Below, piece by piece: positions 52,609 to 60,426 of a stretch of DNA of 64,000 nucleotides. A program made the translations under genes and the position numbers. The DNA is from Microbispora siamensis (GTDB lineage Bacteria > Actinomycetota > Actinomycetes > Streptosporangiales > Streptosporangiaceae). The first letter of the stretch is position 1. Every line of letters begins with the position of its first letter. The stretch spans positions 1 to 64,000 of the forward strand of contig NZ_BOOF01000020.1 of assembly GCF_016863095.1 (NCBI RefSeq). Direction: 5' to 3'. The notes under the pieces are model-generated. The model saw only the letters and a list, made by a program, of their open reading frames with translations, was not told where the DNA came from and ran no database searches.

Positions 52609-53547
52609 TCAGGCCACCTCCACACGGCGCTCGGCCTGCGCGGCGGCACGCGCGGCGAGCAGGTGCCTGGCGAAGATCACGAGCCTGCGCCGCCGGGGGA
52701 CCTTGGCCCGCCTGGCCAGCACGTCGTGCCCTGCCGCCTCGACCTCGTCCAGGATGCCGCCGTACAGCTCGTACGCGGCCCTGATGCACGGCCGGGACGA
52801 CGGCGCGAGGAGCGCGATCCCGTCGCGGGCCCGCCGGTAGTGGTCGCGGGCGCGGTCGCATTCGTAGGCCACCAGTTCCCGCACGGCCGGTGTGGCGTGC
52901 GGCGCGGCCAGGTCGGCCTCGGTCACGCCGAACTTGTCGAGGTCGGACAGCGGCAGGTAGACGCGGCCCCGCGCCAGGTCCTCGCGCACGTCGCGGATGA
53001 AGTTGGTGAGCTGGAAGGCCAGCCCGAGCTGGCGGGCGGGCTCGCGGGCCCGCCCCTCCTCGCCCGGCAGGGCCTCCAGCACCGGAAGCATCATCGTCCC
53101 GATGACCGCCGCCGAGCCCTCCATGTAGCCCAGCAGGTCGTCGTAGGTCGCGTACCGGTCCACGGTGAGGTCGGCGCGCATGGACGCGAGGAACGCCCGC
53201 ACGTCGGCCTGGTCGATCCCGAACGCCCGCACCGTGTGCGTGAACGCGGGAAGCACCGGATCGCGGACGCGCTCCCCGTCGAGCGCGGCGGCGAGCCGGG
53301 AGGACAGGCGCTCCAGCGCCGCGGCCCGGTCGCCGGTCAGCGCGAGCGAGTCGACGATCTCGTCGGCGTAGCGGGCGAAGCCGTACAACGCGTGGACGTG
53401 CGGCCGTTTCCAGGCGGGCAGCAGGCGGGTGGCCAGGTAGTACGAGCGGCCGTAGCTCGCGTGCAGCCTGCGGCACCGCTCGTAGCCGGCCGTCAGCGTC
53501 GCGGCCGGCGCCGGGTACGGCGTGCTCGGCGTGCTCGGCGTGCTCAT
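52609..53547 (-). CDS. crtB: Phytoene synthase
   Basis: A 312-residue prenyltransferase that joins two geranylgeranyl diphosphates into phytoene. The two Asp-rich substrate motifs are ADEIVDS (about residue 60) and FIRDVREDLARGRVYLP (about 180); LGLAFQLTNFIRDV is typical for the family. Squalene-type activity is less likely because a phytoene desaturase gene lies directly upstream. The start overlaps the crtI stop (ATGA). The N-terminal STPSTPSTP is a small repeat. The substrate must come from a GGPP synthase encoded elsewhere, since crtE in this operon is truncated. Confidence 0.92.
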   Translation of the reverse strand: MSTPSTPSTPYPAPAATLTAGYERCRRLHASYGRSYYLATRLLPAWKRPHVHALYGFARYADEIVDSLALTGDRAAALERLSSRLAAALDGERVRDPVLPAFTHTVRAFGIDQADVRAFLASMRADLTVDRYATYDDLLGYMEGSAAVIGTMMLPVLEALPGEEGRAREPARQLGLAFQLTNFIRDVREDLARGRVYLPLSDLDKFGVTEADLAAPHATPAVRELVAYECDRARDHYRRARDGIALLAPSSRPCIRAAYELYGGILDEVEAAGHDVLARRAKVPRRRRLVIFARHLLAARAAAQAERRVEVA

Positions 53548-55055
53548 GGGGCGCTCTCCAGGATGCGTTCCGCGGCCAGACGGCCGGAGATCAGTACGGG
53601 CGGCACCCCGACCCCGGGAGCGGTGTACATGCCCGCGAAGTGGAGGCCGGGGACCCGCCGGGCCGCGCCGGACGGGCGGAACCATGCGGTCTGGGTGAAC
53701 CGGGCGTCGAGCGCGAAGGGCGTGCCGGCCGAGTGGCCGCGCCGCCGCCAGGCGGGGGGATCGAACACCAGCCGGGGCGTGCCGGACAGATCGCCGTATC
53801 CGAGGCCGGCGAGCCGCTCCACCATGCGGTCCACGAGGCGGGGGGTGAGGGTGGTCCAGTCGGCGCCGCTCCGCGTGTTCGCGGTGGGCTCCAGCACGCT
53901 GAGCACGGCGGGCCCGCCGTCGGCCCGCCCGTGGTTGTGCGGCCCGTGGTTGTCTGGCCCGTGGTTGTGAGGACAGGTCACCAGCAGGCTCGGGTCCGGC
54001 TGCGGCCTGCCCGCCTCCAGCGCCGCGAACGTCGCCTCCCACTCCCGCCCGAAGTGCAGGGTGTGATGGGCCTGCCCCTCCGGGCGCCGGTCGAGCGCGA
54101 AGTGCGCCACCAGGCAGGAGGGGGAGAACCGGGGCCGCCTCAGCCGCCAGTCGGCCGCCTCCTCCGGCAGCAGGCCGTCGCCGCCTCGCCGGCCGTGCGC
54201 CCGGACCAGGTCGCAGGCCACCACGGCGTGCCGGGCGGCGAGCCGTTCGCCGGTGTCGAGGCGGACGGCGACGACCCCCGCCCCGTCGGTCTCGATCCGC
54301 GTGGCCCGCACGCCGTACCGGAAGACCGCCCCGGCCTTCTCCGCGGCGGCGGCCATGGCGCGGGGGACGGCGTGCATGCCGCCCTCCCGGGGGAAGTAGA
54401 CCCCGCCGACCGTGTCCATGTGGGCGATCACCGCGTACACGCCGAGGGCGCGGCGTGGCGACAGGCCGACGTACAGCGCCTGGAAGGTGTGCGCCCTGAT
54501 CAGCCGCTCGTCGGTGAGGTGACGCCGCACGAGCCCGTCCAGCCGGCGGAAGCCGCCGAGCGCGGCCAGCCGCGCCAGCGCGTACGGCCGGGCCAGCGCG
54601 CGCAGCCGGGTCATGTCCCGGTCGATGAACGTGTCCCACTCGGCCTCGAACATCTCTCCCAGCAACCGCCGGAACCGCCGGTAGCGCCCGGCCTCCGCGG
54701 GCCCGCACAGCGCCCGCACCTGCTCGGCCATCGCGTCGGCCCCCGCCACCACGTCGAGCCGCGACCCGTCGTGGAAGGTTAGCCGGTAGTACGGATCGAG
54801 CCGCCGCAGCGGCAGCCAGCGCTCCAGATCCTGCCCGGCGGCGGCGAAGGTGTCGGCCAGCACTCCCGGCATCGTCAGCACCGAGGGACCGGTGTCGAAG
54901 CGGTGGGATCCCAGGGTCGCCGTGCCGCAGCAGCCGCCCGGCACGTCGGCGGCCTCCACGACCGTCACCTCACGGCCCGCCCCGGCCAGGCGCATCGCGG
55001 CCGACAGGCCGCCCAGCCCGGCGCCGATCACCACCACGGGTCCGCCCGCGCTCAT
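53544..55055 (-). CDS. crtI: Phytoene desaturase
   Basis: A 503-residue FAD-dependent desaturase that converts phytoene towards lycopene. It begins VVVIGAGLGGLSAAMRLAG and ends with the CrtI signature FAGMYTAPGVGVPPVLISG; FDTGPSVLTMPG and GGMHAVPRAMAAAAEKAG are further family blocks. A HNHGPDNHGPHNHG stretch near residue 365, from tandem repeats at about 53933-53975, is an unusual insertion that could bind metal or be neutral. The stop overlaps the start of crtB, and the start lies just inside the end of the crtE fragment. Confidence 0.93.
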   Translation of the reverse strand: MSAGGPVVVIGAGLGGLSAAMRLAGAGREVTVVEAADVPGGCCGTATLGSHRFDTGPSVLTMPGVLADTFAAAGQDLERWLPLRRLDPYYRLTFHDGSRLDVVAGADAMAEQVRALCGPAEAGRYRRFRRLLGEMFEAEWDTFIDRDMTRLRALARPYALARLAALGGFRRLDGLVRRHLTDERLIRAHTFQALYVGLSPRRALGVYAVIAHMDTVGGVYFPREGGMHAVPRAMAAAAEKAGAVFRYGVRATRIETDGAGVVAVRLDTGERLAARHAVVACDLVRAHGRRGGDGLLPEEAADWRLRRPRFSPSCLVAHFALDRRPEGQAHHTLHFGREWEATFAALEAGRPQPDPSLLVTCPHNHGPDNHGPHNHGRADGGPAVLSVLEPTANTRSGADWTTLTPRLVDRMVERLAGLGYGDLSGTPRLVFDPPAWRRRGHSAGTPFALDARFTQTAWFRPSGAARRVPGLHFAGMYTAPGVGVPPVLISGRLAAERILESAP

Positions 55056-55351
55056 CGGCCCGCCCTGCCCGCAGCGGGCCCGGCGGCGCCGAGGTCGTCG
55101 GGCGAGCCGCCGGAGGCCCGGTGCCCCCAGTACACGAACGCCGGCCGCAGCCGCCTGCCGCCGCACGCGACGAAGTCGGCGAGGTGACGCCGCAACACCT
55201 CCCGGTCGTCGGGGCCGAGGAAGGACAATCGGTTCATCTCGCGCCGGAGCAGCTTGTCGCGGGTGCGGTCGAACAGGTCGGAGAGGTGGCGATCGAACGG
55301 CTCCCGCGTCTCGTCCGGAACGCTGCCGGTCTCGCGGGTCAACGTCAGCAT
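55052..55351 (-). pseudogene. crtE: Truncated crtE (GGPP synthase N-terminal remnant)
   Basis: A 99-residue frame whose residues 20-80 match the N-terminus of geranylgeranyl diphosphate synthases: ADFVACGGRRLRPAFVYWGH is the first conserved block with the GGKRLRP-type diphosphate site. The frame then runs through DDLGAAGPAAGRAGR and stops inside the start of crtI. Both Asp-rich catalytic motifs and about two thirds of the enzyme are missing, so it cannot make GGPP. The start is intact, with GAAGGAGCAG before ATG 55351, so it is probably still translated and may serve to couple crtI. A deletion fused the 5' part of crtE to crtI. Confidence 0.75.
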
Positions 55352-55599
55352 GCGCACTGCTCCTTCGATCGTTACGGTGATCGGCGGCGCCGTCAGTAGA
55401 GTTTTCGCGCCCGCCCGCTCCGGCGGTTGCATCCGTGCCGGGCCCCCGGGCCGAAACAAGGTCAGGGGCGGCCGGGAGTGCCGTGCCCGGTGCCCGGCAG
55501 CCCGGCCACATGACGGCGCCACATGGAGGCGCGACATACGGGTGGCCGGAGGACGGCGAGCGGCCGCGACGACCGGACGGACAGGCACGGGGTGAGCAC

Positions 55600-56727
55600 G
55601 TGACGCGCGAGGGCGGATCGGGGGCCGGCGAGAACGCGGCCGCCGAGGAGGAGCCGGGCTACGGCATCGGGGCCGTCTCCCGGCGGCTCGGCGTGCCCGC
55701 GTCCACGCTGCGCACGTGGAACCTCAGGTACGGCATCGGCCCGAGCAGGCGCAGCCCCGGCGGGCACCGCCGTTACGACGACGCGGACCTGCGCCGCCTG
55801 GAGGAGATGAACCGGCTGATCCGGGCCGGGATGCCGCCGGCCGACGCCGCCAGGCAGGCGCTGCGGCCGCGGTCCGCGCCCGGTGAGCGAGCGGCCTCCC
55901 CGGCCGGGGAGGGGGCCGCCGCGCCGCCGGAGTCGCCCGGGCGGCCGGAGCCCGCCGTGCCGTTCGAGTCTCCCCGTCCGTTCGAGTTCCCCCGGTCGCC
56001 GGAGTACCCAAGGCCGTCGGAGTACCCAAGGCCGTCGGAGTACCCAAGGCCGTCGGAGCACCCCAGGCCGCCGGAATCCGCGGTGCCGCCCGCCTCCGCC
56101 GTACGGCCGGCCACGGAACCCGGACTGCTGTCGGCGGCCATGCTGGCCCGCGCGGCGACGGCGCTTGACGCCGCGACCGTGAGCGCGGGACTGGACGCGG
56201 CGCTGGCCGCGCACGGCGTCGTGTGGACGTGGGAGCGGCTCGTGCTGCCGGTGTTCGCGGCCGTCACGCGCAGGCAGCAGGACACCGGCACCGGGATCGA
56301 TGTCGAGCACCTGTTCTCCGACCGGCTCCAGGCCGCGCTGGCGCGGTTCTCCGCGCGTGCGCCCTCGCCCGTGCATCCCCGTCCCGTCCTGCTGGCCGGT
56401 GCGGAGGAGGAGCAGCACGCGCTGCCGATCCACGCGCTGGCCGCCGCGCTCGGCACGCTCGGGGTGGAGGCCCGCGTGCTCGGGGCCCGGACGCCGTACG
56501 CCGCGCTGTCGGATGCCATGCGCCGCCTCGGTCCCGCTGCCGTGTTCGTGTGGTCGCAGATCAGGGAGACGGGCGACCCCGCCCCGCTGGCCGCTCTGCC
56601 GAGGCTCCGCCCCGCCTGCCGCATCGTGGTCGGCGGTCTCGGATGGTGGGACGACCTTCCTACGCACGTCGTCCGGGTGAACACGTTTCGTGACGCCATC
56701 TCGGCGGTAATGACCACTCTGCGGTGA
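55600..56727 (+). CDS. litR: LitR/CarH-type MerR regulator with B12-binding domain
   Basis: A 375-residue regulator related to adenosylcobalamin-dependent light sensors. The MerR winged helix is YGIGAVSRRLGVPASTLRTW, then SPGGHRRYDDADLRRL. A Pro-rich linker follows, then the helical bundle and Rossmann domain that hold cobalamin; His273 in AEEEQHALP aligns with the lower axial His of CarH. In the Wx9EH signature the Glu-His (236-237) is kept, but the Trp-His pair is Gln226-Gln227. I start at GTG 55600 with GGGGTGAG upstream; ATG 55510 is possible. In the dark such proteins repress carotenoid genes or a cognate sigma factor; litS follows directly. Confidence 0.87.
   Translation: MTREGGSGAGENAAAEEEPGYGIGAVSRRLGVPASTLRTWNLRYGIGPSRRSPGGHRRYDDADLRRLEEMNRLIRAGMPPADAARQALRPRSAPGERAASPAGEGAAAPPESPGRPEPAVPFESPRPFEFPRSPEYPRPSEYPRPSEYPRPSEHPRPPESAVPPASAVRPATEPGLLSAAMLARAATALDAATVSAGLDAALAAHGVVWTWERLVLPVFAAVTRRQQDTGTGIDVEHLFSDRLQAALARFSARAPSPVHPRPVLLAGAEEEQHALPIHALAAALGTLGVEARVLGARTPYAALSDAMRRLGPAAVFVWSQIRETGDPAPLAALPRLRPACRIVVGGLGWWDDLPTHVVRVNTFRDAISAVMTTLR
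55997..56070 (+). repeat. 18-bp tandem repeats in the LitR linker
   Basis: A unit of the form GAGTACCCAAGGCCGTCG is repeated about three to four times, encoding EYPRPS units between the DNA-binding and cobalamin-binding domains. Units are multiples of three, so copy-number change would keep the frame while altering linker length. Confidence 0.7.
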
Positions 56728-56774
56728 ATTCGCCGTCTTTGATGCATTTTTGATCCGGCGTTCGGCCCCCATGG

Positions 56775-56822
56775 TTGTCCGCCTCGAACACGGGCAGCTA
56801 TGAATAGGTTTTGAATAAGTTT
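56775..56822 (+). promoter_or_regulatory. litS promoter with two adjacent 11-bp repeats (LitR operator)
   Basis: TTGTCC (56775-56780) and TATGAA (56799-56804) are 18 bases apart and form a candidate promoter. Overlapping and following the -10 region, TGAATAGGTTT (56801-56811) and TGAATAAGTTT (56812-56822) lie end to end and differ at one position. CarH-type proteins bind 11-bp direct repeats, so these are the expected LitR sites. The litS ATG is at 56840. Confidence 0.65.
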
Positions 56823-56839
56823 CTGTCCAAGGGGGGCCG

Positions 56840-57361
56840 ATGGAGGAGACCCTGGAGTTCCGCCTCGCCGCGGGGGACACGGGAGCGCTGGGGGAGTGCT
56901 ACCGGGTGCACTCCCCGGCCGTACGCTCCTACCTGCGCAAATTCGTGCCGCCCCAGGACGTGGAGGACGTCCTGCAGGTCGTCTTCACCGAGGTGTGGCG
57001 CTTCCGGCACCGCTTCGACCCGGGCCGCAGCCTGACGGCCTGGCTGTTCGGCATCGCCCGCAACCGGGCGGTGGACCACCTGAGGGCGCGTACCCCGGCG
57101 ACGGTCCCGCTGGAGGCGGTTCCCGACCCGGCGGGACGCGACGGCCGGCTGGACGGCGAGGAGTTCGCCGACCGCGACCGGATCAGGCGCGCGCTGGCCG
57201 CGCTGCCGCAGGTGCAGCGCCAGGCGATCGAGCTGGCCTACTACGGGGACCTGACCCAGCGGGAGATCGCCGAGCACCTGCGGGTCCCGCTCGGCACGAT
57301 CAAGGCGCGTACGGCACGCGGCCTGCACCGCCTGTCCACGCTGCTGCGGCCGGCGGCCTGA
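56840..57361 (+). CDS. litS: ECF sigma factor (LitS-like)
   Basis: A 173-residue extracytoplasmic-function sigma factor. Region 2 reads VEDVLQVVFTEVWRFRHRFD and SLTAWLFGIARNRAVDHLR; region 4 reads LPQVQRQAIELAYYGDLTQR and EIAEHLRVPLGTIKARTARG. No anti-sigma gene follows. The setting beside litR and the carotenoid genes matches the Streptomyces litRS system, where light releases LitR and LitS then activates the crt operons. GGGGGG precedes the ATG. Control by the two 11-bp repeats upstream is likely. Confidence 0.9.
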   Translation: MEETLEFRLAAGDTGALGECYRVHSPAVRSYLRKFVPPQDVEDVLQVVFTEVWRFRHRFDPGRSLTAWLFGIARNRAVDHLRARTPATVPLEAVPDPAGRDGRLDGEEFADRDRIRRALAALPQVQRQAIELAYYGDLTQREIAEHLRVPLGTIKARTARGLHRLSTLLRPAA

Positions 57362-57363
57362 TC

Positions 57364-58368
57364 ATGGAGCCCGCGGAAGGCATCAGGCCCAGGGTCGCCG
57401 TGTCGAGCTGCCTGCTCGGCGCTCCCGTACGGTTCAACGGCGGCCACAGCCGTGACCGGTTCCTGACCGCGGAGCTCGCGGAGCACGTGGACTGGGTGCC
57501 GGTCTGCCCCGAGATCGAGATCGGCCTCGGCGCCCCGCGCGAGACGCTCCGCCTGCAGCGCTCCCCGGACGGGCCCCGGCTCGTCACGCGCCGGACGCAC
57601 GAGGATCTGACCGCCCCGATGACCGCGCTCGCCGCCGAGCGTGCCGCCGGTCTGGCGGACGTCGACGGATACGTGTTCAAGTCGCGGAGCCCGAGCTGCG
57701 GGCTGCACGGAATTCCCGTGTACGCCGAGTCCGGCGCCGCGGCCGACCGGCGGGGCAGGGGAATCTTCGCCGCCGCCGTCATCGCCGCCCGCCCCGAACT
57801 GGCCGTCGAGGACGAGGGCCGGCTGCACGACGCCGTGCTGCGGGAGGCGTTCGTCGAGCGGATCTTCGCCTCGGCCCGCCTGCGGGCCCTGCTGGCCGGC
57901 GACTGGCGCCCCCGCGACCTGGTCGCCTTCCACGCCCGGCACAAGATGCAGATCCTCGCCCACGCGCCCGCGGCGTACCGGGAGATCGGGCGGCTCGTGG
58001 CCGCGGCGGGCGAGCGCCCACGGGAGGCGCTGGCCCGGGAGTACGGCCGGGCGTTCCTGGCGGCCCTCGCCACCAGGGCCACGGTCGGGCGTCACGTCAA
58101 CGTCCTGCAGCACTGCCTCGGCATGATCGCCCCGGAGCTCGATCCGGTCCGCCGGGCCGACCTGGCCGAGGTGATCGCGTCGTACCGGGCCCGCGAGGTC
58201 GCCCTCGCGGTGCCGCTCGCCCTGCTCCGGCACCACGCGAGGGGCGCGGCGGCCCAGTACGTCCAGGCCCAGTACGTCCACGTCGTCCAGGCGCGGTACG
58301 TCCGCGACCAGACCTACCTGTCCCCGTATCCCGACGCGCTGCGCCTGCGCAACCACATCCCCGCATGA
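57364..58368 (+). CDS. DUF523-DUF1722 protein
   Basis: A 334-residue two-domain protein. The N-terminal DUF523 part has VAVSSCLLGAPVRFNGGHSR and KSRSPSCGLHGIP, with conserved Cys; the C-terminal DUF1722 part (from about 180) has DLVAFHARHKMQILAHAP and RHVNVLQHCLGMIAPELD. This fusion often accompanies photolyase and carotenoid genes in bacteria and is thought to belong to light or oxidative stress responses; its activity is unknown. It begins two bases after the litS stop, so it is cotranscribed. No photolyase gene is present in the window. Confidence 0.88.
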   Translation: MEPAEGIRPRVAVSSCLLGAPVRFNGGHSRDRFLTAELAEHVDWVPVCPEIEIGLGAPRETLRLQRSPDGPRLVTRRTHEDLTAPMTALAAERAAGLADVDGYVFKSRSPSCGLHGIPVYAESGAAADRRGRGIFAAAVIAARPELAVEDEGRLHDAVLREAFVERIFASARLRALLAGDWRPRDLVAFHARHKMQILAHAPAAYREIGRLVAAAGERPREALAREYGRAFLAALATRATVGRHVNVLQHCLGMIAPELDPVRRADLAEVIASYRAREVALAVPLALLRHHARGAAAQYVQAQYVHVVQARYVRDQTYLSPYPDALRLRNHIPA

Positions 58369-58397
58369 GCGCGGGCCGGCGGGAAGGAAGAAGACCC

Positions 58398-58520
58398 ATG
58401 AGACGCACATCGAAGAAGACGCTGCTGCGCACGGCCCTCGCCGTGACGGCCGCCGCCCCGGTCGGCGGCCTGTCCACCGACCGGCACAACCCGATAGCAC
58501 GGCACAACCCGGAGGCCTGA
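58398..58520 (+). CDS. Small signal-like peptide at the end of the litS operon
   Basis: A 40-residue peptide, MRRTSKKTLLRTALAVTAAA followed by PVGGLSTDRHNPIARHNPEA. The basic N-terminus and Ala-rich core look like a signal peptide, and a DRHNP/ARHNP repeat forms the tail. AAGGAAG precedes the ATG, and the gene lies 29 bases behind the DUF523-DUF1722 gene. It may be a small exported peptide or the remnant of a longer exported protein. Confidence 0.45.
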   Translation: MRRTSKKTLLRTALAVTAAAPVGGLSTDRHNPIARHNPEA

Positions 58521-58522
58521 GG

Positions 58523-59683
58523 TCAGCCGATCGCGCGGCGGAAGCGCTCGCCGAGCCCGGCCAGCCGTTCGACCGGCTCGTTGGCGAACACGAGCCGCAG
58601 GTAGTGCGCCCCCGAAGGGCCCCAGCCGTCCATGGGCGTGGCGGCGACCTTCCCCCGGTCGAACAGCAGCCGGGACAGCTCGGCGGGCGTCAGCCCGAGC
58701 GGGCGGGTGTCGACCAGGGCGGACCAGCCGCCGTGCGGCGGGACGACCGGATAGCCGGCCAGTTCGCGGAGGACGGCGTCGCGGCGGCGGGCCCACACCG
58801 CGGTGGCCGCCGCCACGTCCGCCTCGGCGTCCGGCGCGTCCAGGGCGGCCGCCACCGCCTCCTGGGCGATCCCCACCTGGCAGACGACGTTGGTGAGGCC
58901 GACCAGGCGGATGTCGGCGAGGACGGCGGCCGGCCCCACCACCCAGCCGACCCGCCAGCCGATGAGCCGCAGCTCCTTCGACGCCGAGCCGACGGTGATC
59001 GTGCGGCCGGCCAGTTCGTCGCGGGCGGCGGGATGGCTCGGAGCCCGGCCGTCGAAGCGGATGCGCTCCATCGCGGCGTCGTAGATCAACCAGGCGTCGT
59101 GCCGCTCGCACGCGGCGGCGAGCGCCGCCCAGTGGCGGTCGTCGAGCACGAGCCCGGTCGGCATGAGCGGGCTCATCATCAGCACCGCGGCGGTCCGCCC
59201 GGTGACCGCCGCGGCCAGCTCCTCCGGGTCGAGCGTCCACCCCTCGGCCGTGGCCCCGGCGGGCACGAAACGGGGGACGCCGCCCGCCAGCCGCACCCGG
59301 TTGACCAGCCCCGCGTAGACGGGGTCGCACAGCACGACCTCCTGACCCGGCTCGACGGTGGCGAGCAGCGTGTTCAGCACGCCGTTGAGCCCGCCCGCGA
59401 CGCTGACGCACTCGGTGTCCGGGTCGTACGCGCGCCCGGCCAGGCGGCCCACGTGCGCGGCGGCGGCCGTACGCAGGGAGCGGCGGCCCTGGAACGGCAG
59501 ATAGCTGTTGGCCGCGTCGTCGTCGAGTGCGGCCCGGGTCGCCTCGATCGCGACGGCGGGCGGCCGGAGATCGGTGTCCAGGTTCTCCAGCCGCAGCAAC
59601 TCCGGATCGTCCGCCGCGTCGGCGGCGTCGCCGACGGCGTCGACCCCGATGCCGGGGATGTCGCGGAGCCGGGACACGGTCAT
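58523..59683 (-). CDS. PLP-dependent class I/II aminotransferase
   Basis: A 386-residue fold-type I aminotransferase. The PLP Lys is in ITVGSASKELRLIGWRVGWV, NSYLPFQGRRSLRTAAAAHV is the usual substrate segment, and the C-terminal Arg lies in YLRLVFANEPVE. The substrate amino acid is unknown. It is divergent from an XRE-cupin regulator that probably controls it. It ends only 2 bases from the small peptide gene of the opposite strand. Confidence 0.9.
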   Translation of the reverse strand: MTVSRLRDIPGIGVDAVGDAADAADDPELLRLENLDTDLRPPAVAIEATRAALDDDAANSYLPFQGRRSLRTAAAAHVGRLAGRAYDPDTECVSVAGGLNGVLNTLLATVEPGQEVVLCDPVYAGLVNRVRLAGGVPRFVPAGATAEGWTLDPEELAAAVTGRTAAVLMMSPLMPTGLVLDDRHWAALAAACERHDAWLIYDAAMERIRFDGRAPSHPAARDELAGRTITVGSASKELRLIGWRVGWVVGPAAVLADIRLVGLTNVVCQVGIAQEAVAAALDAPDAEADVAAATAVWARRRDAVLRELAGYPVVPPHGGWSALVDTRPLGLTPAELSRLLFDRGKVAATPMDGWGPSGAHYLRLVFANEPVERLAGLGERFRRAIG

Positions 59684-59703
59684 GGCAACTCCGTTCGCTC
59701 AAC

Positions 59704-59719
59704 TGGTATCTCCGTACCA
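59704..59719. promoter_or_regulatory. Inverted repeat in the aminotransferase/XRE promoter
   Basis: TGGTA-TCTCCG-TACCA lies 20-35 bases upstream of both the aminotransferase ATG (59683) and the regulator start. A TATGCT -10-like box follows directly (59721-59726). It is the likely operator for autoregulation and control of the divergent gene. Confidence 0.5.
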
Positions 59720-59739
59720 CTATGCTGATACGCGTGAAC

Positions 59740-60288
59740 ATGGCGCAAGTGGTCGGCGACAACGTCCACCGGCTGCGGAACGCGGCCGGCATCTCCCTGG
59801 CGGACCTCGCGGCGGCGGGCGGGATCAGCAAGACGACCCTGCACGGCATCGAGCAGGGTGCGGGCAACCCCACCCTCGGCACGCTGTGGGCCCTCGCCAC
59901 CGCGCTCAAGGTCTCACTGGGGGAGTTGATCGAACCGCCGGCTCCCGTCGTGGAGGTCGTGCGCGCGGACGACGAGCGGCCCGCCGTGACCGGAGACGCC
60001 GTGGGCGCCCGCCTGCTGCACCGCATCCGGCTGCGCGGCACCGTGGAGGTCTACGCGATCGAGGTGGCCGCGAACGGGCAGGAGTCGCAGGCCCACCTGC
60101 CCGGGGTCGAGGAGTGCCTGGTCCTCACGGGCGGCCGGATCACGGCCGGGCCCGCCGACGCGCCGGTGGACCTGTCGGAGGGCGACTCGCTGCGGTTCGA
60201 GGCCTCCCGGCCCCACGTCTACCGGGGCCACGACGAGCGCAACCAGGCCGTGCTGCTCATGCTCCACCCCGATCCGCCCGGCACCTGA
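59740..60288 (+). CDS. XRE-family regulator with cupin domain
   Basis: A 182-residue regulator. The N-terminal helix-turn-helix is AAGISLADLAAAGGISKTTL followed by HGIEQGAGNPTLGTLWALA, and the C-terminal cupin (about residues 90-180) has HLPGVEECLVLTGGRITAGP and the ending RFEASRPHVYRGHDERNQAV, with His residues suited to bind a metal or small ligand. Such proteins commonly regulate amino acid or aminotransferase genes. The start may be GTG 59734 or ATG 59740. A -10-like TATGCT at 59721 would put the transcript start at or next to the start codon, so a leaderless mRNA is likely. Confidence 0.85.
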   Translation: MAQVVGDNVHRLRNAAGISLADLAAAGGISKTTLHGIEQGAGNPTLGTLWALATALKVSLGELIEPPAPVVEVVRADDERPAVTGDAVGARLLHRIRLRGTVEVYAIEVAANGQESQAHLPGVEECLVLTGGRITAGPADAPVDLSEGDSLRFEASRPHVYRGHDERNQAVLLMLHPDPPGT

Positions 60289-60426
60289 GCCCGCCACCCC
60301 GCCCCAGGGCCGGCGCGGGGCCACGTCCGCCAGGAGTGCCCGGGGGATCGGCGGCGACGGCCCGGTGCAGGGACGCCTATAGCCTTGGGATGGCCGCGTT
60401 CCCCAGGCGGCGTGTTGTGAGGTGGC

